Assembly: GCF_900096915.1 (NCBI RefSeq)
Contig: NZ_FMYK01000008.1
Coordinates: 30,874 to 94,873 of the forward strand
Reading direction: 5' to 3'
DNA length: 64,000 nucleotides
DNA from: Acinetobacter marinus
Lineage (GTDB): Bacteria > Pseudomonadota > Gammaproteobacteria > Pseudomonadales > Moraxellaceae
Shown: positions 50,997 to 60,384 of the stretch, piece after piece
Layout: each line of letters opens with the position of its first letter
Numbering within the stretch: position 1 is the first letter of the stretch
Translations under genes and position numbers: made by a program
The notes under the pieces: generated by a model
Database searches by the model: none
Seen by the model: the letters and a program-made list of their open reading frames with translations, nothing else
Told to the model about the DNA's origin: nothing

Positions 50997-52202
50997 ATGA
51001 AAGAGTTTATCTATCCCAAGCTACAGTGGATGCAACATCGGATCGATCTCGGGTTTAATCGGCTGTTGGCGTTTTTACCTGCGGAAGTGACGGCACGCAA
51101 TACTTTATTGTTTTGTGTGCTGAGTCTGCTATGTATCGGTACGGTGATGGTGGCGTCGGCATCGATGCCCTATGCTGAGCTGTTACATGAAAATCCATTT
51201 CACTATGTCTCACGGCATGCCTTATATATTGTCTTGGCATTTATCGCAGGGATTGCCGCCTATAACTTTCAGTTGAAAAACTGGTTTGGCAAAGCCCCGA
51301 TTTTGTTATGGATTGTGACGCTGATTTTGCTGTTATTGGTACTGGTGATCGGGCGAGATGTTAATGGTTCCACACGCTGGCTGAGTCTGGCGGGATTTAC
51401 CTTCCAGCCGTCGGAGTTTGCCAAATTCGCCATGACCGTGTTTACCGCAGATTATGTGGTGCGTCGTGGTGGTGAGGTGCGAGAGAGCTTTTCCAGCTTT
51501 GTACGGCTCTGTATTCCTGTCGGTACTACAGTCGGTTTGATCATGCTTGAGCCTGATTTGGGGGCGTCCGCGGTGATTATCATGACCATGTTTACCGTGT
51601 TCTTTTTGGCAGGTGCGCCGACACGGGCATTTATGGTGCTGTTTGGCGTGGTGGTGGCATTGCTGGCGATGTTTATCGTGATTGAGCCTTATCGTTATCG
51701 CCGTTTGATGTCGTTTAGTGATCCGTGGCAAGACCCGCAAGGCGATGGCTATCAATTGGCGCAGAGTTTGATAGCCTTTGGTCGTGGTGAATGGTTTGGT
51801 ACGGGGCTTGGGCATAGCGTGCAGAAGTTATCGTATTTGCCTGAAGCACATACCGACTTTATGCTGGCTGTGACTGGTGAAGAATTGGGTTTCTTCGGCA
51901 TTAGCATTATCTTTAGTTTATCGTTTTTGATGCTGGCAAGTTGTATGCGTATTGGGCATCGTGCGCTGGCGAATGGACATTATCGTAGTGGTTATTTGGC
52001 ATATGGTATTTCGGTGATTTTCCTATTACAAATCTGCGTGAATGCAGGCATGAATATGGGCTTGATTCCAACCAAAGGACTGACTTTGCCATTTATTAGT
52101 TATGGTGGTTCATCGTTGTTAATTTGCGCCTTTATGATCGGGGTGATGTTCCGTATTGATAAAGATACCAAGGGCAAAGCAGAGCTACGAACCGATACTT
52201 GA
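50997..52202 (+). CDS. ftsW: Septal peptidoglycan glycosyltransferase FtsW
   Basis: 401 aa. SEDS-family polytopic membrane enzyme of the divisome with about ten membrane segments. The conserved sections are GRDVNGSTRWLSLAGFTFQP, SEFAKFAMTVFTADYVVRRG, MLEPDLGASAVIIMTMFTVF with the SEDS catalytic Asp, and GLIPTKGLTLPFISYGGSS. Length is typical (414 in E. coli). It follows murD, as in the dcw-type order, but the rest of dcw is elsewhere. Confidence 0.95.
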   Translation: MKEFIYPKLQWMQHRIDLGFNRLLAFLPAEVTARNTLLFCVLSLLCIGTVMVASASMPYAELLHENPFHYVSRHALYIVLAFIAGIAAYNFQLKNWFGKAPILLWIVTLILLLLVLVIGRDVNGSTRWLSLAGFTFQPSEFAKFAMTVFTADYVVRRGGEVRESFSSFVRLCIPVGTTVGLIMLEPDLGASAVIIMTMFTVFFLAGAPTRAFMVLFGVVVALLAMFIVIEPYRYRRLMSFSDPWQDPQGDGYQLAQSLIAFGRGEWFGTGLGHSVQKLSYLPEAHTDFMLAVTGEELGFFGISIIFSLSFLMLASCMRIGHRALANGHYRSGYLAYGISVIFLLQICVNAGMNMGLIPTKGLTLPFISYGGSSLLICAFMIGVMFRIDKDTKGKAELRTDT

Positions 52203-52289
52203 TGAACTTAAAATATATCATCAAGAGTATGAAAATATCTTAACCAAGATCTTGTTGTTTAAACTTATTACCCTGTAATTAACCTTCGG

Positions 52290-52442
52290 TTCGACCTACT
52301 TTCCTTTCGGGGAAAGTAGGCAAAGCCATTTTGTCAGTCGCAAACTCGGTCATACACCAAAATTAATCTAATACCTTGTAGAACGCCACTTTACTAAATC
52401 TTGCGGAATATATTCCTCATGCCCTCGAACAATGCGACTGAC
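52290..52442. repeat. Structured intergenic repeat after ftsW
   Basis: CCTACTTTCC, a six-base loop and GGAAAGTAGG (52295-52320) form a perfect hairpin. It is followed by a 10-bp inverted repeat GTCAGTCGCA (52333-52342) with TGCGACTGAC (52433-52442), spanning 110 bases. There is no coding frame. Similar CCTACTTTCC...AAAGTAGG hairpins recur in many bacterial spacers, as I recall; here the role is unknown. Confidence 0.5.
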
Positions 52443-52489
52443 GTTTCTACGAATTAAAAAGCGTTTACTCATCCAATATCGAATTTTCG

Positions 52490-53353
52490 TTATTGATAAA
52501 CTTGCGACAAGGTCATGCTGTGTGGAATGCGCTCAAGTTTCCACTGAGCTACCGCTTGCGCCAACATGGTGGATGGACGGTCTAGATCAAGCGGGAGCTG
52601 ATTAAGTGCTTGTGCTGCTTGGGAGAGCAATGCTGAGGCATTGTTTGGATCAAGTGGCTGTGCAAAGTTTTGTTTAGACAGCTTGCGTCCATCGGCATTC
52701 ATCGCCAGTGGTAGATGTAAATAATTCAGCTCAGGATAGCCTAGACAACGCCCTAGCCAGATTTGACGTGCGGTGTTGTCCAGCAAGTCCGCACCTCGCA
52801 CCACATGGGTCACCCCTTGCAAATAATCATCGACCACTACCGCTAATTGATAACTAATGATGCCATCACGGCGTTTCAGCACAAAATCGCCCAGATCTTC
52901 CGCCAAGTTGCTACATTGTCGACCTTGTAGGGGATCATCAAAGCAGGTGGTTTGGTCGTTCACTTTTAAGCGGATGGCTTGATTGGCAAAATCGAGGTTT
53001 AAATCTCGGCATGTCCCTGCATAGATGGCATTACTGCCGAGCATTTTTCGGGTACATTGGCAGGCGTAAATATGGTGTTGAGATTTCAGTTGCGCTAAAA
53101 CATCTTCATAAATTTCAAGGCGATCTTTTTGAAAGAGAATCTCGCCATCAGGCGCAAATTCAAATGCATCGATACAGCGTAGAATGTGCTGTTCGCTGTC
53201 GGGATAAATGCGGGGAATGTCGGTATCTTCGATACGAACTAGCCATCGTCCTTGATTGGATTTGGCTTCGCAGTAGCTCGCTAATGCGGTGATCAACGAG
53301 CCGAAGTGTAGTGGTCCTGTGGGTGATGGCGCAAACCTACCCACATAATCCAT
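52490..53353 (-). CDS. gluQ: Glutamyl-Q tRNA(Asp) synthetase
   Basis: 287 aa. Shortened GluRS paralogue that glutamylates queuosine of tRNA-Asp. The HIGH-like motif is in RFAPSPTGPLHFGSLITALA and the KMSKS-like motif is GRKLSKQNFAQP. Two Cys pairs (CQCTRKMLG and CRDL regions) bind zinc. The anticodon-binding domain of GluRS is absent, as expected. The true start is the ATG at 53353; a GGAGGTAACAGG precedes it. A longer frame to 53410 reads PPPTPPLQKEGG, which is a translated repeat. Confidence 0.93.
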   Translation of the reverse strand: MDYVGRFAPSPTGPLHFGSLITALASYCEAKSNQGRWLVRIEDTDIPRIYPDSEQHILRCIDAFEFAPDGEILFQKDRLEIYEDVLAQLKSQHHIYACQCTRKMLGSNAIYAGTCRDLNLDFANQAIRLKVNDQTTCFDDPLQGRQCSNLAEDLGDFVLKRRDGIISYQLAVVVDDYLQGVTHVVRGADLLDNTARQIWLGRCLGYPELNYLHLPLAMNADGRKLSKQNFAQPLDPNNASALLSQAAQALNQLPLDLDRPSTMLAQAVAQWKLERIPHSMTLSQVYQ

Positions 53354-53355
53354 CC

Positions 53356-53400
53356 TGTTACCTCCCTCCTTTTGTAAAGGAGGGGTTGGGGGAGGATTAT
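53356..53400. repeat. C/G-rich palindromic repeat just before gluQ
   Basis: CCTCCCTCCTTTTGTAAAGG followed by AGGGGTTGGGGGAGG forms an imperfect palindrome similar in makeup to the inside of the MITE-like element at 39071-39219. It lies between dksA and gluQ and provides the gluQ ribosome-binding site. Confidence 0.6.
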
Positions 53401-53412
53401 TGAACAGCATGA

Positions 53413-53943
53413 TTAACCGTTATTTTGCTTCTCTTTGATCTCTGCAAGCGTTTTGCAGTCGATACACAAAGTCGCAGTTGGACGAGCTTCTAGACGGCGT
53501 AGACCGATTTCGATACCACAGGTTTCGCAGAAGCCATAATCTTCATCTTGAATCGCTTGCAGAGATTGCTCGATTTTACGAATCAACTTGCGCTCACGAT
53601 CACGGGTACGCAGTTCAATCGCAAATTCTTCTTCTTGCGTGGCACGGTCATTGACATCAGGCAACGCCGAAGATTCATCTTGCATCGAGTTTAAGGTGCG
53701 ATCCACCTCAGACATCAGTTCTGCTTTCCATGCTTCTAAGATTTTACGAAAATGATCAAGCTGTCCTTCAGACATATATTCTTCATTTTTCTTTTCTTGA
53801 TATGGCGCAAAACCGAATAGGCTCGCAGCGCTTGCCATCTCTGTGGTTTTCGCTTTTGCTTTACGTGGACGTTTGGCAGCAGCTTTCTCCGCAGTTGCCA
53901 CATCTTTTACATCTTCCAATTGAGTTTGGTCTTGATTCGCCAT
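53413..53943 (-). CDS. dksA: RNA polymerase-binding transcription factor DksA
   Basis: 176 aa. Coiled-coil factor that enters the RNA polymerase secondary channel and works with ppGpp. The C-terminal zinc finger has FCETCGIEIGLRRLEA and CIDCKTLAEIKEK (four Cys). The central coiled coil starts MSEGQLDHFRKILEAWKAEL and includes the DVNDRATQEEEFAIELR tip. An N-terminal Lys/Ala-rich extension of about 25 residues exceeds E. coli DksA (151). The ATG at 53943 has GAGGA 8 bases upstream; 53952 leaves only one base after the same site. Confidence 0.95.
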   Translation of the reverse strand: MANQDQTQLEDVKDVATAEKAAAKRPRKAKAKTTEMASAASLFGFAPYQEKKNEEYMSEGQLDHFRKILEAWKAELMSEVDRTLNSMQDESSALPDVNDRATQEEEFAIELRTRDRERKLIRKIEQSLQAIQDEDYGFCETCGIEIGLRRLEARPTATLCIDCKTLAEIKEKQNNG

Positions 53944-54214
53944 TCGGGGCATTCCTCATCGAACTAGTGTATATCTATACGCAAAAAGTGAGGTAAAAAG
54001 CAAGTAGTTTACGATCGACTTGCCTGAATATTACTCGGGCGCACATCATATAGATTTTTTGCAAAAGATGGTAGTCCCAAAACGTGTATAAATATGGCGA
54101 GGATGGTCAATTGATTAAAAACAAGGAGTTAGTATGCTTTTAATCAGAATGTATTGATCAAAAAATCGCAAATTCGACACATTATCGTCGAATTTGAAAC
54201 GGGAAGCGAAGGGC

Positions 54215-55033
54215 TTAATAGGATTTGAGTTCCATATCGACAGCACCGATTTGTGCGTCGATACGATGTACCGCAGTTTCAAAATGTCCATCAGGATACA
54301 GCGCCAAGGTACGATAGCCAGGTGGCAGATCATCTAAGCGAAATTCTGCACTATGCGGCTTAAATTGAATGCTGGTCGAGGGGCAGGACAAGAACGTGGT
54401 TTGCCCATGTTGATAATGAAACTCTTGATGCACATGCCCAGAAATCACGGCGCGGACATTGCGATGTCGTTCAATACAGGCAACGAATTGCGCACTATTT
54501 TGCAGTTGGTGTGGGGCTAACCATGCACAGCCCACGTCAAAGGTGTTGTGATGAAGCGCCAGCAAAACGTGAAAATCTTGATATTTGGTGAGCAGTTGCT
54601 CAAGTTGCTCAAGATCATAGCCATCAATATGCCCTGAAACTTGATGATTTTCCTGACTATTCAAAAGAATAATGCACCAGTTACCCGCCAAAATCACATT
54701 GGGATGATCATCTTGATTGAGGGATGGAAAGTTTTGATTTTCATCATGATTGCCACGAACCCAGTAATGCGGGCGCTTTAACTGTTTGACCGTTTCCAAA
54801 TACAGATGATATGCCTCTGGAACAGGCTCTTGCGCAATGTCGCCTGTGTTGAGAATGCAGTCAAAGGCAACATGCTGTGTGGCATGTGCCAGCACCGCTT
54901 GCAAAGATTTCAGTGGCAAAATACCTGCAAAAGTCTGATTTGGGTCAGACATGAGGTGGCAGTCGCTGATTTGTAGGATGTGAAAAGGGCGCTGCGAATC
55001 AAATCGCTTGGGTGGGACAGATTGATTCATCAA
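54215..55033 (-). CDS. cpdA: 3',5'-cyclic-AMP phosphodiesterase (calcineurin-like)
   Basis: 272 aa. Metallophosphoesterase of the CpdA type. The metal-site motifs are ISDCHLMSDPNQTF (D-x-H), NTGDIAQEPVPEAYH, VRGNHDENQN (GNHD/E), LALHHNTFDVG and ISGHVHQEFH. The enzyme hydrolyses cAMP in the cytoplasm. Its start overlaps the nudF stop by four bases (ATGA), so translation is probably coupled. E. coli has the same nudF-cpdA arrangement. Confidence 0.92.
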   Translation of the reverse strand: MMNQSVPPKRFDSQRPFHILQISDCHLMSDPNQTFAGILPLKSLQAVLAHATQHVAFDCILNTGDIAQEPVPEAYHLYLETVKQLKRPHYWVRGNHDENQNFPSLNQDDHPNVILAGNWCIILLNSQENHQVSGHIDGYDLEQLEQLLTKYQDFHVLLALHHNTFDVGCAWLAPHQLQNSAQFVACIERHRNVRAVISGHVHQEFHYQHGQTTFLSCPSTSIQFKPHSAEFRLDDLPPGYRTLALYPDGHFETAVHRIDAQIGAVDMELKSY

Positions 55034-55704
55034 GATCCCTCCGTGACTGGAGCTGTGAGATGATGCAATTGATGTTGCTTAAATAAGTAAAACTGCAACC
55101 ATTGCAGAGCAATGATCAGTGAGGCATTGCTCAGACGATCACTCTGCATCAGCTCATCAAGCTGTGCATAGTCAAATACATGCACCAAAATGTCTTCGCC
55201 TTCCGAGACCTCACCATGTACTCCACCTGCTTGACTGAGATCAGCGGTGGCGACATAGAGATTGTAGATTTCATCGCTGGCACCCGTCGACGGGTGATAG
55301 CGATAGAGTAATTCTAATTGTGAGATGGCACAGCCTGCTTCTTCCAGTGCTTCACGTTGCAAACAAGTCGCAGCATCTTCACCGTCATCGATTAGCCCCG
55401 CGATAATTTCTAATTGCCATGGTGTGCTTTTTGCATTGAGCGCACCTGCACGAAACTGCTCGATCAATAGAAATTTCTGCAAGGCAGGATCATGCACGAT
55501 GACCCCCGCCGCTTCACGACGACGCACAATTTCACGTTGAATCACTGTGCCAAAATCTTGGCTGGCAAATAGGCGATGACGAAGCGTTAAACTTTCTACA
55601 GACACAAAACCACGATAACGTTGTTGTCGATCTAGGACTTCAACATCATCATGGCTAAAACGTGCTTGGTAAAACCGTTCTGAAAAAAAAGAGGTTTTCG
55701 ACAT
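55030..55704 (-). CDS. nudF: ADP-ribose pyrophosphatase (Nudix)
   Basis: 224 aa. Nudix hydrolase that cleaves ADP-ribose to AMP and ribose-5-phosphate. The Nudix box starts GLIDDGEDAATCLQREALEE (G-x5-E-x7-R-E-x2-E-E-x-G), preceded by KSTPWQLEIIA. Length fits E. coli NudF (209). Together with cpdA it forms a two-gene operon. Confidence 0.93.
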   Translation of the reverse strand: MSKTSFFSERFYQARFSHDDVEVLDRQQRYRGFVSVESLTLRHRLFASQDFGTVIQREIVRRREAAGVIVHDPALQKFLLIEQFRAGALNAKSTPWQLEIIAGLIDDGEDAATCLQREALEEAGCAISQLELLYRYHPSTGASDEIYNLYVATADLSQAGGVHGEVSEGEDILVHVFDYAQLDELMQSDRLSNASLIIALQWLQFYLFKQHQLHHLTAPVTEGS

Positions 55705-55763
55705 CGGCTTATAAATACATCAAAATTCGACACTTATAAGCCTATATGGCGATTTGGAAAAGA

Positions 55764-57659
55764 TCAAACCTTTTGGTAGAGAGATTTGCCCTGCTGTCGA
55801 TATTCTTCACTCATCTGCTGTAGACCTTGTTCACGCTCTGCGTCAGTTTCTTGCTGAGCTGCGTAATCTCTGACATTTTGTGTGATTTTCATCGAACAAA
55901 ATTTCGGTCCGCACATCGAACAGAAATGCGCAGATTTGTGCGCTTCTTTCGGCATGGTTTCATCGTGCATGCTTCGAGCCGTATCAGGATCGAGTGCCAG
56001 ATTGAACTGATCTTCCCAGCGGAATTCAAAACGTGCTTTAGACAGCGCATTGTCACGCGCCTGTGCACCTGGATGACCTTTGGCCAAATCGGCGGCATGC
56101 GCTGCGATTTTATAGGTGATAATGCCGTCTTTGACGTCTTTTTTATTTGGCAGACCGAGATGCTCTTTTGGTGTCACGTAGCACAGCATTGCCGTACCGT
56201 ACCAACCAATCATCGCTGCACCAATGGCTGAGGTGATGTGGTCATAACCCGGTGCGATGTCAGTGGTCAGTGGTCCAAGGGTATAGAACGGTGCTTCTTT
56301 ACAGACTTCAAGTTGCAAGTCCATATTTTCTTTGACCATGTGCATCGGCACGTGCCCCGGTCCTTCGATCATCACTTGCACATCATGTTCCCATGCACGG
56401 TGCGTGAGTTCGCCCAAAGTTTTCAACTCGCTAAATTGCGCTTCATCATTGGCATCTTGGATACAGCCTGGGCGTAAACCATCACCTAAGCTGAATGACA
56501 CGTCATAGGCTTTCATGATTTCGCAGATGTCATCGAAATGGGTATACAGGAAGTTTTCCTCATGATGGGCAAGACACCACTGTGCCATGATTGAACCACC
56601 ACGTGACACAATACCTGTTAAGCGATTTGCCGTCATCGGCACATAGCGTAGCAATACGCCTGCATGAATGGTGAAATAGTCCACGCCTTGTTCAGCTTGC
56701 TCAATCAGCGTGTCTTTAAAAATTTCCCAAGTCAGGTCTTCTGCGACGCCATCGACTTTTTCTAAGGCTTGATAAATCGGCACAGTACCAATCGGTACAG
56801 GTGAGTTACGGATAATCCATTCACGGGTTTCATGGATATTTTTACCTGTCGATAAATCCATGATGGTGTCTGCGCCCCAACGGGTCGCCCACGTCATTTT
56901 TGCCACTTCTTCATCAATGCTTGAGCCAAGCGCAGAGTTACCGATATTGGCGTTAATTTTCACCAAAAAGTTGCGCCCAATAATCATCGGTTCGCATTCA
57001 GGATGATTGATATTGGCAGGAATAATCGCTCGACCTTCAGCCACTTCTTGACGGACAAATTCAGGGGTAATTTCGGTTAAATTTTTTGCACCAAAGTTTT
57101 GTCCTGCGTGCTGACGCATGTCTACACCGTCACGTTGACGCTGATTTTCACGGATCGCAATATATTCCATCTCAGGCGTGATAATGCCTTGCTTGGCATA
57201 GTGCATTTGGCTGACGTTTTTGCCAATTTTTGCACGGCGAGGATTTTGAATATGCGCAAAACGAATTTCAGCGGTACGAATGTCTTTGAGGCGTTCTTGA
57301 CCGAATTTTGAGCTTAAACTGTCTAGCTTTTCACTATCATCACGTTCTTCAATCCACGTTTGGCGGATCGATGGCAAGCCTTTATTTAAATCAATTTTTA
57401 CATTTGGATCGGTATAGACACCAGAAGTATCATAAACACGAAGCGGTAGATTTTTTTCACCGCCCAAGCCTGTTGGGGTATCGGTGAGGGTGATTTCACG
57501 AAATGGCACTTGAATATCACTGCGTGAGCCTTCGACATAGACTTTTTGTGAAGCAGGTAAAATGCGGGTTAAATCTTTGGCATCTTGTTCGTGCCGTGCG
57601 TTAATTTCATTTTGAGCGGTTGAACTTGATGATGAATTGAGATTCGAGAGTTGGTTCAT
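55764..57659 (-). CDS. thiC: Phosphomethylpyrimidine synthase ThiC
   Basis: 631 aa. Radical-SAM-like enzyme converting AIR to the HMP phosphate of thiamine. The barrel has MTWATRWGADTIMDLSTGKN, VRDPVPIGTVP-like NSPVPIGTVPIYQALEKVDG and EGPGHVPMHMVKENMDLQL. The C-terminal Fe-S motif is FCSMCGPKFCSMK (C-x2-C-x4-C). The ATG at 57659 has AAAGGATACAGCC upstream and is preferred to the GTG at 57686. A TPP riboswitch lies in the leader. It is close to E. coli ThiC in length (631). Confidence 0.97.
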   Translation of the reverse strand: MNQLSNLNSSSSSTAQNEINARHEQDAKDLTRILPASQKVYVEGSRSDIQVPFREITLTDTPTGLGGEKNLPLRVYDTSGVYTDPNVKIDLNKGLPSIRQTWIEERDDSEKLDSLSSKFGQERLKDIRTAEIRFAHIQNPRRAKIGKNVSQMHYAKQGIITPEMEYIAIRENQRQRDGVDMRQHAGQNFGAKNLTEITPEFVRQEVAEGRAIIPANINHPECEPMIIGRNFLVKINANIGNSALGSSIDEEVAKMTWATRWGADTIMDLSTGKNIHETREWIIRNSPVPIGTVPIYQALEKVDGVAEDLTWEIFKDTLIEQAEQGVDYFTIHAGVLLRYVPMTANRLTGIVSRGGSIMAQWCLAHHEENFLYTHFDDICEIMKAYDVSFSLGDGLRPGCIQDANDEAQFSELKTLGELTHRAWEHDVQVMIEGPGHVPMHMVKENMDLQLEVCKEAPFYTLGPLTTDIAPGYDHITSAIGAAMIGWYGTAMLCYVTPKEHLGLPNKKDVKDGIITYKIAAHAADLAKGHPGAQARDNALSKARFEFRWEDQFNLALDPDTARSMHDETMPKEAHKSAHFCSMCGPKFCSMKITQNVRDYAAQQETDAEREQGLQQMSEEYRQQGKSLYQKV

Positions 57660-57769
57660 GGCTGTATCCTTTGGCAGAACAATCACGAATCAAGCAGAAC
57701 TAAAACAGCGATAGAAAATACGCAGGTGATAAAGAAATTTATCATACATTTTCAGTGGATTAGCGAGCT

Positions 57770-57910
57770 TGATTCCTACGCAGGTGCTAACCTGATCAGG
57801 TTCAACGGTACTCGTATTTAAACTCTTTTAACTTCAAAAATTTTCCATTCTGAAGCCATGATTAAAGACTTAATACGATCTCAGCGAGTGCTTACTCGCG
57901 CTCCGTCAAG
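57770..57910 (-). promoter_or_regulatory. TPP (thiamine pyrophosphate) riboswitch of thiC
   Basis: On the minus strand GGAGCGCGAGTAAGCACTCG, then CTGAGATC, is followed by a variable stem and ACCGTTGAACCTGATCAGG, then TTAGCACCTGCGTAGGAA. These are the conserved parts of the THI-box aptamer. It sits about 110 bases before the thiC start, so thiamine pyrophosphate should shut off thiC expression. Confidence 0.95.
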
Positions 57911-57982
57911 CAATGCTTCAAAGAGTAACAGAATTTCAAAAATTTGCTTGGCTATTTTCTCTGCATAATCGTTGCTAAGGTG

Positions 57983-59113
57983 TTAATAGCGCACATCATA
58001 GCAAAGCGCATCTTCATGACATTCACGGTAGCCATGCTCATCATTCCACGGTGAGCGCAGATTGAGCGCCTTTCGCAGTTGTTCATGCGCAATGCTAATA
58101 GAAGATTTCTCATAGCCTTCTTGATCGACATCGGTGACAGGATATTGCGCTCGACGTGCCGTCGGTGTGGTCTCAATGAACTTTAAAAAGGTTTGTGCCT
58201 GCTTTGCCAGTGCCGTGTTTGGGCGCTTTGCCAATGCTTTAATCTGTTTGAGTGCATCTTCATCGATCCATGCATCAGTGCTAAATTCATCCGATACAGG
58301 CGAGTTATCTGTGCCGACAAAAATCAAAAATTGATATTCTTTAAACAAGCGATTGGCATCGGTTTTATACGGGCTTTTCGGATATTTCTTCAGATAACTT
58401 TCCCAAAATAGAGCGCGTTCAACTAATTCCGCCCACGATATGGAAATCGCTGCATCATTATAAAGTAGCGTTGCATTATCTTCTGCCATGTGAGTGATAA
58501 AAACACGCTGGTCTTCGGGGAGCGCATTAGCAAAAATGTCTTTTAGATAGGCTGGATTTCGCCGAAAGGTAAACATGCCTTCACCTTGATAATGTAGCTC
58601 AATGTAGGCTTGTCCTTGATGTGTGAGCAGATATTGATCCCGAACTGCGAGTTTTTTAAATAACTGTTCATCGCCTTTATTTGGAAAGGGTTTGCTCGGG
58701 TCATGCGCATTGCCTTGATTTGCCTCTAACAGGCTGAGTCCGTATTGCTCAAACGCCTCATATTTTTGTAGCTGTATTGGATCACCCGTTAAAAAGCGCT
58801 GATACATTGCGCTTGATGCATCCATCCATGCCATGCGTTGGGCTTGCTCTGATTGAGGCAGGCATTGTTTGAGTTGGGTATTTACCGTGTCTAGCGCCTC
58901 AACCGTACTTTTTGCATCAATGTCGGTCATGGCTTGACTGAGCTGAGTACAGTTGCGCTTTTCTTCAGTCGAAGTGATCTCACTTTGCCCTGAAGTCGTT
59001 GTTTTTGTCGCTGATTCTTTTTTAGGGGTCGCAGGTGTTTCCGCTTTGGGTTGGCAAGCACATAGTGCGCCTAAGAGTAAGAAAACGCTAGAATATTGCA
59101 GGGCTTTGCTCAT
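57983..59113 (-). CDS. Putative lipoprotein of unknown function
   Basis: 376 aa. The lipobox LLGALCAC at residues 13-20 follows a hydrophobic stretch (YSSVFLLLGA). A low-complexity Lys/Thr/Ser linker comes next (KKESATKTTTSGQ), then a helix-rich domain (about 55-376) with motifs such as KKYPKSPYKTDANRLFKEYQ. I recognise no family. It is anchored to a membrane facing the periplasm. It lies upstream of the thiC riboswitch region but is a separate unit. Confidence 0.8.
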   Translation of the reverse strand: MSKALQYSSVFLLLGALCACQPKAETPATPKKESATKTTTSGQSEITSTEEKRNCTQLSQAMTDIDAKSTVEALDTVNTQLKQCLPQSEQAQRMAWMDASSAMYQRFLTGDPIQLQKYEAFEQYGLSLLEANQGNAHDPSKPFPNKGDEQLFKKLAVRDQYLLTHQGQAYIELHYQGEGMFTFRRNPAYLKDIFANALPEDQRVFITHMAEDNATLLYNDAAISISWAELVERALFWESYLKKYPKSPYKTDANRLFKEYQFLIFVGTDNSPVSDEFSTDAWIDEDALKQIKALAKRPNTALAKQAQTFLKFIETTPTARRAQYPVTDVDQEGYEKSSISIAHEQLRKALNLRSPWNDEHGYRECHEDALCYDVRY

Positions 59114-59369
59114 TTTTGTCCTCTATTTTTCTGATTGTTGCGTGATCATGATCTGATTGTGCTGAGCATAACCCATTGTGCGCATTGGATGAAAGTCAAG
59201 CATCATAAACTCACTCGCATGATCACTCCTTGGCTATCTTGATGCGTTGATTATGATGACCTGTATCCATTTTTTTGCAGAATTTGCATATTCACACAGC
59301 AGAAAGATTAGATTTCGTCATCTAGTTTGTTTAAAATAAACTGCTTTACATTCGTATGGCTATCTATCC

Positions 59370-59909
59370 ATGTCACAAGTTACGCAAATGGAAGTTATGA
59401 TCTCGGCTGATGAGATCCAAGAACGCACTTATGAGCTTGCAGCGCAAATCAACCAAGACTATAAGAATAATAATAAGGAGTTGGTTTTAATCGGTTTACT
59501 GCGTGGCAGTATCATCTTTATGGCGGACTTGTGTCGTCAGGTCGAAATTCCACATGAACTCGACTTTATGACTGCATCGAGCTATGGGAGTGGCACGTCA
59601 TCGACTCGTGATGTAAAAATTCTCAAAGACTTAGATGGTCAGATTGCTGGCAAAGATGTATTAATTGTCGAAGATATTATTGACTCAGGCTATACCTTGA
59701 GCAAAGTCGTTGAAATTCTTCAAACACGCTCACCACACAGCATTGAAATTTGCACGTTGATTTCTAAGCCGTCTCGCCGTATCATCAATATCCCTGTGAA
59801 ATATGTCGGTTTTGAAATTCCAGACAAATTTATTGTCGGTTATGGTCTGGACTATGCACAGAAATATCGTCATCTGCCATACATTGGTCATGTGCTGGGT
59901 ATTGAGTAA
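59370..59909 (+). CDS. hpt: Hypoxanthine phosphoribosyltransferase
   Basis: 179 aa. Purine salvage enzyme (hypoxanthine to IMP). The PRPP-binding motif is VLIVEDIIDSGYTLSKVVE and the N-terminal LVLIGLLRGSIIFMADL is the pyrophosphate loop; KYVGFEIPDKFIVGYGLDYA is the conserved C-terminal part. Length fits E. coli Hpt (178). The ribosome site before 59370 is weak. Confidence 0.94.
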   Translation: MSQVTQMEVMISADEIQERTYELAAQINQDYKNNNKELVLIGLLRGSIIFMADLCRQVEIPHELDFMTASSYGSGTSSTRDVKILKDLDGQIAGKDVLIVEDIIDSGYTLSKVVEILQTRSPHSIEICTLISKPSRRIINIPVKYVGFEIPDKFIVGYGLDYAQKYRHLPYIGHVLGIE

Positions 59910-60011
59910 TTCGGTTGCACAATATCGCTACATAAAGCGCCCAAAGACACCATATATTCCTACATATTGTCGATAAATAATAAATGAAAACAAAGACAAG
60001 GGAGTAGCAGT

Positions 60012-60263
60012 ATGCTATCACTGATTTGGGCTATTATTGTTGGTTTTATCGCTGGTTTGATTGCACGGGCACTGCATCCAGGCGACGATAAAGCAGGCTT
60101 TATTGTGACCACGTTGCTGGGTATAGGCGGATCGTTATTGGCGACCTATGCAGGGCGTTTACTTGGTTGGTACTCTGCCAACGAAGCGGCAGGCTTCATC
60201 TTCTCGGTGATTGGTGCGATTATTGTCTTGGTGATTTATAATTTTGCACGCAAAAAAGTTTGA
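60012..60263 (+). CDS. GlsB/YeaQ/YmgE family membrane protein
   Basis: 83 aa. Three hydrophobic helices: LIWAIIVGFIAGLIARAL, GFIVTTLLGIGGSLLATYA and GFIFSVIGAIIVLVIYNF. The loop HPGDDKAGF is typical of the transglycosylase-associated-protein family, which are stress-induced inner-membrane proteins of unclear function. AAGGGAGTAGCAGT precedes the ATG. The stop overlaps a terminator hairpin. Confidence 0.88.
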   Translation: MLSLIWAIIVGFIAGLIARALHPGDDKAGFIVTTLLGIGGSLLATYAGRLLGWYSANEAAGFIFSVIGAIIVLVIYNFARKKV

Positions 60264-60283
60264 GTTTCGGCTCAAACTTTTTC
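60252..60283 (+). terminator. Terminator overlapping the end of the GlsB-type gene
   Basis: AAAAAGTTTGAG, a short loop and CTCAAACTTTTTC. The stem includes the stop codon. Confidence 0.8.
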
Positions 60284-60384
60284 TAGATTTTCAAACTAGA
60301 CGTTCAACGAAATGCCTTCAAGCTCACTATGCTTTAAGGCATTTTTTATTGCTTAAAAACATTTTTACTGATGTACAACCGCAA

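Noticed and set aside
57952..58176. 74-aa frame at the end of the lipoprotein gene
   Set aside because: It is a shadow in another frame of the longer lipoprotein gene.
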